From assembly GCF_030296835.1 (NCBI RefSeq), contig NZ_AP027922.1:1426001-1490000 (forward strand): DNA of 64,000 bases, written 5' to 3'. The translations under genes were made by a program, and so were the position numbers. The notes under the pieces are model-generated. The model was not told the DNA's origin, ran no database searches, and was given only the letters and a program-made list of their open reading frames with translations. Shown here in pieces: positions 14,422-22,614 of this stretch (its first letter is position 1; the number at the start of each line of letters is the position of its first letter). This stretch comes from Pseudoalteromonas sp. MM1. GTDB taxonomy: Bacteria; Pseudomonadota; Gammaproteobacteria; Enterobacterales; Alteromonadaceae.

Positions 14422-16410
14422 ATGTTAGATGCATTTTTAATTGCGCTACAAACTATTCTTACCCCAACACACTTAATGTATTTATGCGGCGGCGTTTTTT
14501 TAGGCTTGCTGATTGGTATTTTTCCGGGTTTAGGCGGCATAGCGGGTTTATCGTTATTACTGCCATTTTTATATGGTATGGACCCCATTTCAGCACTTGC
14601 GATGCTTATTGGTTTAGTCGCTGTTATTCCCACCTCTGACACCTTCACCTCGGTATTAATGGGCATCCCAGGCTCAAGTGGCTCTCAGGCAACCGTGCTT
14701 GACGGCTTTCCTCTTTCTAAAAAGGGCCAAGCAGCACGCGCGCTTTCAGCGGCGTTTGCCTCATCGTTATTTGGTGGCCTTTTTGGCGCAATTATTTTAA
14801 CGCTGTTTGTACTGATTGCCCGCCCCGTTATTTTAGCGTTTGGCTCGGCCGAATTATTTATGCTGACTTTGCTAGGTTTAAGCATGGTAGGCGTACTTGC
14901 GGGTAATAGCCTGGTAAAAGGCTTAAGCGCCTGTGGTTTAGGGTTATGTTTAGGGTCTCTTGGCGGCGCACCTGCAACAGGTGAATACCGTATGGTATTT
15001 GATAACGGTTATTTAATGGATGGAATTCCGTTAGTGGTTGTAGGTTTAGGTATTTTTGCATTACCAGAAATTATTGATTTACTGCGTCAAAATCGCTCTA
15101 TTTCAGAAGCCTCTGAGCTAGGTAGAGGCTGGTTTGAAGGCGTAAAAGATGTTGTTAAAAATAAATGGTTAGCAACACGTTGTGCTGCTATTGGCTGTGT
15201 TGTTGGCGCATTACCAGGCCTTGGCGGCAGTGTAGTAGATTGGATCTCTTATGGTCATGCAGTACAAACCTCTAAAGACACCGAAAACTTTGGTAAAGGC
15301 GATATTCGCGGTGTTATTGCGCCTGAGTCATCTAATAATGCTAAAGAAGGCGGTGGCTTAATTCCTACCTTACTATTTGGTATTCCCGGCTCTGGCAGCA
15401 TGGCTGTATTTTTAGGTGGCATGGTGCTTATTGGTCTAGAGCCTGGCCCTGCGATGATCACCACCGACCTTGATGTTACCTACACAATTGTGTGGTCACT
15501 TGCACTTGCTAATGTAATTGGCGCGGGCGCGTGCTTACTTATCTCTAAATGGGTTGCAAAAGTAACGACTATTCCTTATACGCTAATGGCCCCTTTTATG
15601 GTGATGGTGATCTTTTTTGCAGCGTTTCAGGCAACGCGCGATTTAGGCGATTTAGTAGCACTTATAGGCATTGGTATTTTAGGTGTTTTAATGAAACGTT
15701 TTGGCTGGCCACGACCTGCATTTTTAATTGGTTTTGTACTAGCAAGCGGCATGGAAACTTACCTTTATCAAGCTATTCAGTTTGACGGCATAGAGTTTTT
15801 ATTAAAACCGGGCGTTATTATTATTGGTGCTTTAACTGTGCTTTCTATTTTCTTTGCAGCGCGTCACTCAATCAAGGCCGCTAAAAAAGAAAAAGCCAAT
15901 AAAAATACGGCTAGTGCCGAGGTAAAACCAACTAACCTAAAACCACAAATTGCGTTTTCTGGCTTTATTTGTTTGGTGTTTGCATACGGTTTGTATGACT
16001 CGTTCCAACGCTCATTTTTAGGTGGCATCTTCCCCGCGGTGGTGTGCTCGTTCATGTTAATACTCTCAGGCGTTGTGCTTATAAAGCTTTTGCTAAATAA
16101 AGTAGATGACGCGGTAAATTACGATAACGAAGTATCCGCAGGGTATGTAAACGACTCAAGCGTAACCGGCCTTTGGCATTATGTATTTTGGCTCTGTGGT
16201 TTACTTGCTGGGTGTTTTTTAGTTGGTTATGTGATTTCTATAGCGCTGTTTTTTATTATCTTTTTACTGGTAAAAGCACGTATTTCGATTGTTAGAACAT
16301 TAACGCTTACCACCTGCGCGTTAGCATTTTTACTGACCCTATCGCACTTTATGGTTTTAGACTTACCCACGGGCTACTTGCAAGAAGTGGCAAGCTTTAC
16401 AGCGCTTTGA
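14422..16410 (+). CDS. Fused TctA-TctB permease of a tripartite tricarboxylate transporter
   Basis: The 662-residue membrane protein joins two subunits that are normally separate. Residues 1 to about 495 are TctA: the glycine-rich GIFPGLGGIAGLSLLLPF, PTSDTFTSVLMGIPGSSGSQ and later GALPGLGGSVVDW and LLFGIPGSGSMAVFLGGM, with many TM helices. A charged linker (KAAKKEKANKNTASAEVK) follows, then about 150 residues with four predicted TM segments ending in LDLPTGYLQE, which matches the small TctB subunit. No separate tctB is visible. It imports substrate delivered by TctC using an ion gradient. Confidence 0.88.
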   Translation: MLDAFLIALQTILTPTHLMYLCGGVFLGLLIGIFPGLGGIAGLSLLLPFLYGMDPISALAMLIGLVAVIPTSDTFTSVLMGIPGSSGSQATVLDGFPLSKKGQAARALSAAFASSLFGGLFGAIILTLFVLIARPVILAFGSAELFMLTLLGLSMVGVLAGNSLVKGLSACGLGLCLGSLGGAPATGEYRMVFDNGYLMDGIPLVVVGLGIFALPEIIDLLRQNRSISEASELGRGWFEGVKDVVKNKWLATRCAAIGCVVGALPGLGGSVVDWISYGHAVQTSKDTENFGKGDIRGVIAPESSNNAKEGGGLIPTLLFGIPGSGSMAVFLGGMVLIGLEPGPAMITTDLDVTYTIVWSLALANVIGAGACLLISKWVAKVTTIPYTLMAPFMVMVIFFAAFQATRDLGDLVALIGIGILGVLMKRFGWPRPAFLIGFVLASGMETYLYQAIQFDGIEFLLKPGVIIIGALTVLSIFFAARHSIKAAKKEKANKNTASAEVKPTNLKPQIAFSGFICLVFAYGLYDSFQRSFLGGIFPAVVCSFMLILSGVVLIKLLLNKVDDAVNYDNEVSAGYVNDSSVTGLWHYVFWLCGLLAGCFLVGYVISIALFFIIFLLVKARISIVRTLTLTTCALAFLLTLSHFMVLDLPTGYLQEVASFTAL

Positions 16411-16416
16411 AGGTTG

Positions 16417-16450
16417 ACGTGTTGGGCATTAATGCTCAACACGGTTTTTA
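16417..16450 (+). terminator. Terminator between tctAB and the Usp gene
   Basis: The stem CGTGTTGGGCATT / AATGCTCAACACG, with one G-T pair, is followed by GGTTTTT, so it could act as a partial terminator within the operon. Confidence 0.65.
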
Positions 16451-16488
16451 ACTTGGCACCCTAAAAGCCGCTTAAGAAGGACATAGTT

Positions 16489-17370
16489 ATGATTTCACCT
16501 AAGCTTATTTTAATGCCGCTTTCTACAAGTGGACACGTTACAGAGCGTTTAAAAGGAGGCTTAGCTGTTGCTAAGTATTTTAATGCGCACCTTGATGTTT
16601 TTCACACGCACCTAGACCCAAAACGTTTTTTACCAACAGGGCAGCTTGGTTTACCCTCTAAATTAGTACAAGAGCTAGACTCTGTAGCCGGGCGCTTCGC
16701 GACAACCGAATCGGCGAATTTAAAAGCTGAATTTGTTGATTTATGCACACAGCTACACGTTAAATACAGCAATGACGGCAATGACGGCAATGACAGCACC
16801 GAGCACCCCATGCACCCAAGCGCAACATGGCATATTAACTTAGGCTTGCGTAGCGAGGTAATTGCAGAGCAAGGTAAGGTTGCTGATCTAATTATTATTC
16901 CGCAGTCTAAAAGTGGTAAATCAACCTCGACCTTTGAAGCATCGGTTATGCGAAGTGGTAAACCTATATTGCTGGTACCTAGGCAAATGACCCACTTTGA
17001 TATAAAAACAGTGGTGATTGGTTGGAACGCAAGTACAGAGGCGTCGCGTGCGCTTAACTACAGCCTACCATTGTTGAAACAAGCAGAAAAAGTGGTTATT
17101 TGTACCAGTGCCAGCAGTGCCGATAAAATGCCAAACGGCCATGAAGTGGTTAAATATTTAGCCCAGCACAATATTAAAAGTGAGTTTGTAACTTTTAATA
17201 ATGGCAGGCAATCAACCGCTAAAGCGTTTATGTCAGTAGCGCAAATGCATAATGCTGATTTAGTGGTAATGGGGGCATTTACGCATAGGCGTATTCACGA
17301 ACAAATTTTTGGTGGTATGACTAATTACATGCTTGCAAACTCCACACTTCCAATATTTATGGCGCGTTAG
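16489..17370 (+). CDS. Two-domain universal stress protein (UspA family)
   Basis: The 293-residue cytoplasmic protein holds two UspA-like domains. The first begins PKLILMPLSTSGHVTERL; the second, from about 175, starts VVIGWNASTEASRAL and ends with the nucleotide-binding type pattern MGAFTHRRIHEQIFGGMT. Between them lies an NDGNDGND stretch encoded by a 9-base tandem repeat (16771-16794). It has a good ribosome binding site (AGAAGGACA). Its place directly after tctAB suggests it belongs to the same locus, perhaps as a regulator of transport or stress, but there is no direct evidence of its role. Confidence 0.83.
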   Translation: MISPKLILMPLSTSGHVTERLKGGLAVAKYFNAHLDVFHTHLDPKRFLPTGQLGLPSKLVQELDSVAGRFATTESANLKAEFVDLCTQLHVKYSNDGNDGNDSTEHPMHPSATWHINLGLRSEVIAEQGKVADLIIIPQSKSGKSTSTFEASVMRSGKPILLVPRQMTHFDIKTVVIGWNASTEASRALNYSLPLLKQAEKVVICTSASSADKMPNGHEVVKYLAQHNIKSEFVTFNNGRQSTAKAFMSVAQMHNADLVVMGAFTHRRIHEQIFGGMTNYMLANSTLPIFMAR

Positions 17371-17400
17371 TACTTTAAATTGATGAATTAAATTTTACCC

Positions 17401-17436
17401 AAAAGCCGATATTTATGTTCAATATCGGCTTTTTAT
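17401..17436 (+). terminator. Intrinsic terminator after the Usp gene
   Basis: The stem AAAGCCGATATT / AATATCGGCTTT is followed by T-rich sequence. It closes the tricarboxylate island. Confidence 0.85.
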
Positions 17437-17506
17437 TTTTAGTGACACTTAAGCTCACTGTGATAAAACTAACCATTACAATAATAAAAGTAATGGGGTG
17501 CAGCCT

Positions 17507-18376
17507 ATGTATACGCTTTCGCAGTGGCAAACAAACGGGCAGTTTATTGATATAAATGCCAATAAAATTTTTACTAAAACAGCGGGGGATGCAAATAACC
17601 CCGCGCTACTTTTAATTCACGGCTTTCCAAGTGCAAGCTGGGACTGGGAAGGCATGTGGGATGAGCTAATAAAACACTACTTTTTAGTAACACTTGATAT
17701 GCTGGGTTTTGGGCTTTCGGATAAACCAATAAACGCGACTTATAAAATTACAGAGCAGGCTGATTTATACACGCAATTTTTAAAGCGTTTAAATATTACC
17801 GATGTACACATACTAGCCCACGATTATGGTGATACCGTGGCGCAAGAGCTATTAGCAAGGCAAGTTGCTGCTCAAAGTGAAATACGTATACACAGTGTAT
17901 GCTATTTAAATGGTGGGCTATTTCCACAAGTACACAAACCCTTATTTATACAAAAGCTGCTACTTTCAAAACTTGGTTGGCTAGTACCTAAGCTAATGAG
18001 CAAACAAAAGTTTGCTAAAAATTTAATCACTATTTTTGGCAAAAATACACCACCAGCCACTATGGTAATTAATACCTTCTGGGCGTTGTTAATTTATAAC
18101 AATGGTTTACGAGTGATGCCCAAGCTAATTAAATATATTACACAGCGACAACAAAACGAACAGCGCTGGGTTGGGGCAATGATTAATAGCGATATACCGA
18201 TTACGTTTATTGCAGGTGAGCAAGACCCTATATCGGGTAAACACATGCTTGAGCACTATAAAAAAACAATACCTAATGCGCGCGTACAAGGGTTTGTTGA
18301 GCTTGGGCACTACCCACAAATAGAAGATGCCAAGGCTATAACCGAGGCTTATTTAAATTTTAGAAAGCAGATATAA
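17507..18376 (+). CDS. Alpha/beta hydrolase with an aspartate nucleophile (epoxide hydrolase / haloalkane dehalogenase-like)
   Basis: The 289-residue hydrolase has the oxyanion segment LLLIHGFPSASWDW, the strand motif DMLGFGLSDKP and a nucleophile elbow AHDYGDT. The nucleophile there is Asp, as in epoxide hydrolases and haloalkane dehalogenases, rather than the Ser of esterases. The catalytic His lies in VELGHYPQIED and an acid is likely in GEQDPISG. I prefer ATG 17507 because GGGG lies 8 bases upstream; an in-frame GTG at 17498 would add three residues. There is no signal peptide, so it is cytoplasmic. The substrate is unknown. Confidence 0.8.
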   Translation: MYTLSQWQTNGQFIDINANKIFTKTAGDANNPALLLIHGFPSASWDWEGMWDELIKHYFLVTLDMLGFGLSDKPINATYKITEQADLYTQFLKRLNITDVHILAHDYGDTVAQELLARQVAAQSEIRIHSVCYLNGGLFPQVHKPLFIQKLLLSKLGWLVPKLMSKQKFAKNLITIFGKNTPPATMVINTFWALLIYNNGLRVMPKLIKYITQRQQNEQRWVGAMINSDIPITFIAGEQDPISGKHMLEHYKKTIPNARVQGFVELGHYPQIEDAKAITEAYLNFRKQI

Positions 18377-18395
18377 AAAACGTGATGCTGGCTAC

Positions 18396-18788
18396 TTAGT
18401 ACTTTCTTTTTTTAGGGATTTTTAACTGGCTTTCAAATTCATCAGGAAAAAGCACTGTACCGTCGTCATCTTCGGTAGGGAACACCGCAATCAGTAAGTC
18501 GTCTTCTTCAAGGCCGGGTGTCCAGCGGCTAAACCAATCTTTAGTCGTAATGGCCTTTGGTGTACAGCCTTCCCATTCGCCCGTGGCCCAAGCTTGTGCA
18601 AAATCGCGGGTTGGCCACACGGGTACACAGTCGTCATCTTCGTTGGCAAGCATAACGCAGCCATCATCGTCGTTTAAAATCCATACTTGTTTGTATTGCT
18701 GTACGGTTTCAAACATAAAAGCGAGTCGTTTTTTTGCCCCTAGCCCTAAAATTAGGGTTTGTTCTTCAGTCGCATTTGCAGTTGTCAT
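18396..18788 (-). CDS. DUF2750-type acidic protein
   Basis: The 130-residue protein is strongly acidic, with runs such as NDDDGCVMLANEDDD and EEDDLLIAVFPTEDDDG, and contains the tryptophan-rich VPVWPTRDFAQAWATGEWEG. This pattern matches proteins called DUF2750, whose function is unknown. I start it at ATG 18788; the frame continues upstream to 18878 but the extra 30 residues look non-coding. It ends 20 bases from the convergent hydrolase gene. No signal peptide or membrane segment is present. Confidence 0.75.
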   Translation of the reverse strand: MTTANATEEQTLILGLGAKKRLAFMFETVQQYKQVWILNDDDGCVMLANEDDDCVPVWPTRDFAQAWATGEWEGCTPKAITTKDWFSRWTPGLEEDDLLIAVFPTEDDDGTVLFPDEFESQLKIPKKRKY

Positions 18789-18934
18789 ACTTGGCTCACT
18801 CTTTATTACTTTAGTTTTACTGTTACCAGTATATCGAGTTATATGACAGAGTGTTGAAAAGTTATTATTTAATTTCACCCTTGCAGATCTAATTTTAAGA
18901 TTGAACAGTATAAGCTCTCATAAATTTGAGCGAT

Positions 18935-18956
18935 CATTCAAAATAACTCTTGAATG
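18935..18956 (+). promoter_or_regulatory. Inverted repeat upstream of the Old Yellow Enzyme gene
   Basis: The arms CATTCAA and TTGAATG are separated by 8 bases, about 50 bases before the start codon. This is a possible operator for an unidentified repressor. No regulator gene adjoins it. Confidence 0.3.
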
Positions 18957-19008
18957 TTATTGAAAAGGCCGCATCTCATACACATACTTTAAAGAAGGAT
19001 TGAAAAGA

Positions 19009-20052
19009 ATGACCACAGATTTACTTTCACCGTTTAAACTAAACGACACACTCGAGCTTCAAAACCGTGTACTTATGGCGCCCTTAACCCGTTGTATGGC
19101 TGACGACAATTTAGTACCCACACAAGACATGGTTGAATATTATGCGCGCCGTGCCGATGCCGGTTTAATTATTAGTGAAGCCACGATTATTCGCCCAGAT
19201 GCACAAGGCTATCCAAATACACCGGGGCTATTTACCAGTGAGCAGATTCAAGGTTGGAAAAAAGTAACCGACGCTGTGCATGCAAACGGCGGAAAAATGT
19301 TTGCCCAGCTTTGGCATGTTGGCCGTGTTGCTCACCCTCACTTTTTTGACGGCGACGTATTAGCGCCATCGGCAATTGGTGTTGAAGGCTCTGTACCACG
19401 TATGCGTGAGCTAACCTACATTACCCCAAAAGCGGCCACAAAGGATGATATTAATTCACTGATAGCCGACTTTGCTAAAGCGGCCGAAAACGCCATTGAA
19501 GCGGGCTTTGATGGGGTAGAAATTCATGGTGCTAATGGCTATTTAATTGATCAGTTTTTACATTACGCTGCGAATGAACGTACAGATGAATACGGGCAAA
19601 CACCTGAAAATATGGCGCGTTTTGCAATAGAAGTGACCGATGCGGTTATTAATGCAGTAGGTAATGAGCGTACTGCAATTAGGTTATCGCCAGGTGCTTA
19701 TTTTAATATGGAAGAAGATAAGCGTGATAAAGCGGTATTTGATTATTTATTACCACAGCTAGATGAGAAAAAACTAGCCTATATTCATGGTGGTATTTTT
19801 GATGACAGCACCCAGTTTGATTCTTTAGAAGGTAAAACAACCTCGCAGTATTTGCGCGCAAACACTAAAACCAATTTAGTGGGTGTAGGCAGCTACAGTT
19901 TTGATGATGCAAAACAAGCAATAAACAACGATAAGTTTGATTTAATTGCGATTGGTCGCCCATTTATTGCCAACCCTGATTACATTAGCAAAGTGGCCAA
20001 TAATGAAGAGCTTGTTGCTTATAGTGATGAAATGTTAGCTAAACTTTTCTAA
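19009..20052 (+). CDS. Old Yellow Enzyme-family alkene reductase (NemA-like)
   Basis: The 347-residue FMN enzyme reduces activated C=C bonds (enones, maleimides, nitro compounds) with NAD(P)H. It shows the family start LLSPFKLNDTLELQNRVLMA, then APLTRCMAD, the segment QLWHVGRVAHP and the substrate-binding His/Asn pair in EIHGANGYLIDQFL. The C-terminal FMN phosphate region reads LIAIGRPFIANPD. I start at ATG 19009, 9 bases after AAGAAGGA; a TTG at 19000 would overlap that ribosome binding site. The gene is monocistronic. NemA-type enzymes often answer electrophile stress, but no NemR gene is seen here. Confidence 0.92.
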   Translation: MTTDLLSPFKLNDTLELQNRVLMAPLTRCMADDNLVPTQDMVEYYARRADAGLIISEATIIRPDAQGYPNTPGLFTSEQIQGWKKVTDAVHANGGKMFAQLWHVGRVAHPHFFDGDVLAPSAIGVEGSVPRMRELTYITPKAATKDDINSLIADFAKAAENAIEAGFDGVEIHGANGYLIDQFLHYAANERTDEYGQTPENMARFAIEVTDAVINAVGNERTAIRLSPGAYFNMEEDKRDKAVFDYLLPQLDEKKLAYIHGGIFDDSTQFDSLEGKTTSQYLRANTKTNLVGVGSYSFDDAKQAINNDKFDLIAIGRPFIANPDYISKVANNEELVAYSDEMLAKLF

Positions 20053-20153
20053 TAATTTAATATTTATATATAAATCAGCCTAGGTATTTATACTTAGGCT
20101 GACTTACAAATGACATAACAAAGCCATAAAAGTCCCACAATTTTTTAACACCT

Positions 20154-20187
20154 CTGTCAATAAACTTCATTTTTGTTGTAATAATAC
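20154..20187 (+). promoter_or_regulatory. Pho-box-like site and -10 before the TonB receptor
   Basis: The 18 bases at 20154-20171 begin with CTGTCA and continue TAAACTTCATT, a perfect first and degraded second half of the PhoB consensus. Exactly 10 bases later is TAATAC (20182-20187), the spacing known for Pho promoters. The downstream pair of a receptor and a PhoD-like phosphatase fits phosphate control, but the second half-site is poor. Confidence 0.4.
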
Positions 20188-20248
20188 GAAACCATACTGT
20201 GCCCGCTTTCATAATTACTTTAGATAATTAAAACCAAACGGGACAACA

Positions 20249-22522
20249 ATGTACGCTTTAACAAATAAATCGATTTTGAGCATAGCAATTGCTATGGCTG
20301 TATCAACGTCAGCTTATGCAAATGACAACGAAATAGAAGAAATAACCGTTACTGCTAAACCAACCAGTTACGCAAATAATGTGATTGAGCCTGCAATGCT
20401 TGATCAACAAACAACGGTGTCGAGTGTGTTATCGGTTATTGATAACTTACCTGGCATTAGCATAAATGAAGGCGATGCATTTGGTGGCGATGACTGGTCT
20501 ACCACTATTACTATGCGTGGTTTTAGTATTGACTCAAACCAACAGCAATTAGGGATGACCGTTGATGGTATTCCTAACGGTGGCTCAAACTATGGCGGGG
20601 GCGCTAAAGCAAACCGTTACCTAGATACCGAAAACCTAGCCACAGTAGAAGTAGGCCAAGGCACCTCAGATATTAAATCGGCCTCACTTGAAGCGCTAGG
20701 CGGTACATTTAATTTTGTAAGTAAAGCGCCAAGCCTTGATAGCAGCACCACTTTTGCTTACACCTCAGGTAGCCACGATGCGACCCGTTATTACGTTAAG
20801 CATGAAACCGGTACTATTTTTGATAATACACAAGCGTATGTAAGTTATTCACAAACCGATACTAGCCGTTGGATTGGCTCGGGTAGCAACGGCGGAAAAG
20901 ATAACCAACACGCAGAGCTTAAATTTGTGACAACGCTTACAGATTTAACCATTACAGGGCGTTTATCTTACGATGATGTAAGCGAGACAAATTATAATAG
21001 TGTAAGCCTTGCGCAATTTGAGCAAACGCCAGAGTGGGATCAGCTAACGTGGGACTGGACCGGCATTCCACATTACGACCAAATGTTTGCCGAGGGCTGG
21101 GGTACACTGCGTGAAAATACGTTAGCGTATTTAAAGTTTGAATATGCACTTTCGCCAACATCACTTATTACAGTGAGCCCGTATTATCATAAAAACTCGG
21201 GCCGTGGCGATTGGATCCCACCGTATTTAACAACCCCAGTAGATGAAAACGGCAACCCAACTACAGAGGGCGGCACTAATGCGCTCTCTTACGGCTTTGT
21301 TGATAGCGATGGAAATGCACTGGCACCAAACGAAGGCTGTACAGCAAGCTTAAGCTGGCCGTGGGAGTCGGGCCCGGGTTTAAACCCGGCGTGTTACGAC
21401 GACACCGCAATACCTGTTATGTCGTATCGTCATACGCATTACAAAAAAGACCGCTTAGGGGTTACTGCCAACTACCAAGCTACGTTTGGTATGCACGACA
21501 TAGAAGTCGGTTTTTGGTATGAGCAAAGCGACCGTGATGAGTCTCGTGATTGGCACAAAGTCATTAATGCCAGTATTTATCATCACTTTGATAGCACACC
21601 ATACTGGACGCAGTATAAAAACACCTTTGAAACCGACACCCTAAAATGGTACGCGCAAGATTCAATGGCACTTGGCGATTTTACGCTTAACTTAGGTGTT
21701 AAAAAGTACCTTGTTGATATTGAAAAGTACGACCACTACCAAAATGCGACAACCGCTAAAGTAAATAGTGATTCTGATGTGTTGTTCAGTGGCGGTATTT
21801 TGTATCAGCTAAACAATTCAACTGAGTTATTTACTAGCTACAGCGAAAATTTTGCAGCTATTAAAGACGGTGTACTTGAGCGCGATAGTTCTGATTTATC
21901 AGCCATAGAGCCAGAAACTGCTGAAAACATTGATTTAGGTGTACGTTATCAAAATAACGCTTTAAAACTTACCGCAACAGCATACTCAATAGAGTTTGAT
22001 AACCGTATAACCTTTATTGCCCCTGGCAGTGATACTGGCGGTATTGATTACACTATTGGTACAAATGGCTCTTACTTAAATGTAGGAGGCATTGAATCAC
22101 AAGGTTTAGAGCTTTCGGCAAGTTATATGCTAAGCCCACAATGGAGCATATACAGCTCGTACACAAATAATGACTCACAGTACAAAGGCGATGCTCCCGG
22201 GTTTGAAGCCGGTGAAAAAGTAATAGACTCAGTAGATGACTTATTTGTGTTATCGACCGATTACTTTAGCGGCGATTTCCGCTTTGGTTTATCGGCTAAA
22301 TATACCGGTGAGCGCGGCGAAGTTGATGGCTATACTGTGGTTGATTTAAACGCAGGTTACGCAACCGATATAAACGCAGGGCCATTTAAAGCGATTGATG
22401 TTGCCTTTGTTGTTTATAACGTTACCGATAAAAGTTATTTAGCCGGTGGTACGGGTAATGGCAGCACTTACTTTATTGGTGCGCCACGTACAGCAGCACT
22501 GACATTATCGGCTACGTTTTAA
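20249..22522 (+). CDS. TonB-dependent outer-membrane receptor
   Basis: The 757-residue receptor has a signal peptide (cleaved near SAYAN, residue 24-25), a TonB box-like EEITVTAKP, a plug domain (VLSVIDNLPGISINEGDAF to GGTFNFVSKAP) and a long barrel ending LTLSATF with the terminal Phe. The insertion of receptor with plug phrase TITMRGFSID resembles receptors for catecholate or other organic ligands, but the substrate cannot be read. A PhoD-like phosphatase gene follows after a terminator, and a Pho-box-like promoter lies upstream, so an organophosphate ligand is possible (inference). Confidence 0.88.
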   Translation: MYALTNKSILSIAIAMAVSTSAYANDNEIEEITVTAKPTSYANNVIEPAMLDQQTTVSSVLSVIDNLPGISINEGDAFGGDDWSTTITMRGFSIDSNQQQLGMTVDGIPNGGSNYGGGAKANRYLDTENLATVEVGQGTSDIKSASLEALGGTFNFVSKAPSLDSSTTFAYTSGSHDATRYYVKHETGTIFDNTQAYVSYSQTDTSRWIGSGSNGGKDNQHAELKFVTTLTDLTITGRLSYDDVSETNYNSVSLAQFEQTPEWDQLTWDWTGIPHYDQMFAEGWGTLRENTLAYLKFEYALSPTSLITVSPYYHKNSGRGDWIPPYLTTPVDENGNPTTEGGTNALSYGFVDSDGNALAPNEGCTASLSWPWESGPGLNPACYDDTAIPVMSYRHTHYKKDRLGVTANYQATFGMHDIEVGFWYEQSDRDESRDWHKVINASIYHHFDSTPYWTQYKNTFETDTLKWYAQDSMALGDFTLNLGVKKYLVDIEKYDHYQNATTAKVNSDSDVLFSGGILYQLNNSTELFTSYSENFAAIKDGVLERDSSDLSAIEPETAENIDLGVRYQNNALKLTATAYSIEFDNRITFIAPGSDTGGIDYTIGTNGSYLNVGGIESQGLELSASYMLSPQWSIYSSYTNNDSQYKGDAPGFEAGEKVIDSVDDLFVLSTDYFSGDFRFGLSAKYTGERGEVDGYTVVDLNAGYATDINAGPFKAIDVAFVVYNVTDKSYLAGGTGNGSTYFIGAPRTAALTLSATF

Positions 22523-22539
22523 GCCAATAAACCCGTTTT

Positions 22540-22564
22540 AAGCCCATCAATGATGGGCTTTTTT
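22540..22564 (+). terminator. Intrinsic terminator after the TonB receptor gene
   Basis: AAGCCCATCA / TGATGGGCTT forms a compact stem followed by T-rich sequence. The next gene starts 50 bases later and may depend on read-through. Confidence 0.8.
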
Positions 22565-22614
22565 ATTAATAGCCATAGGTTAAAACTAATGTATGGCTGA
22601 AACGAGATTTTAAA

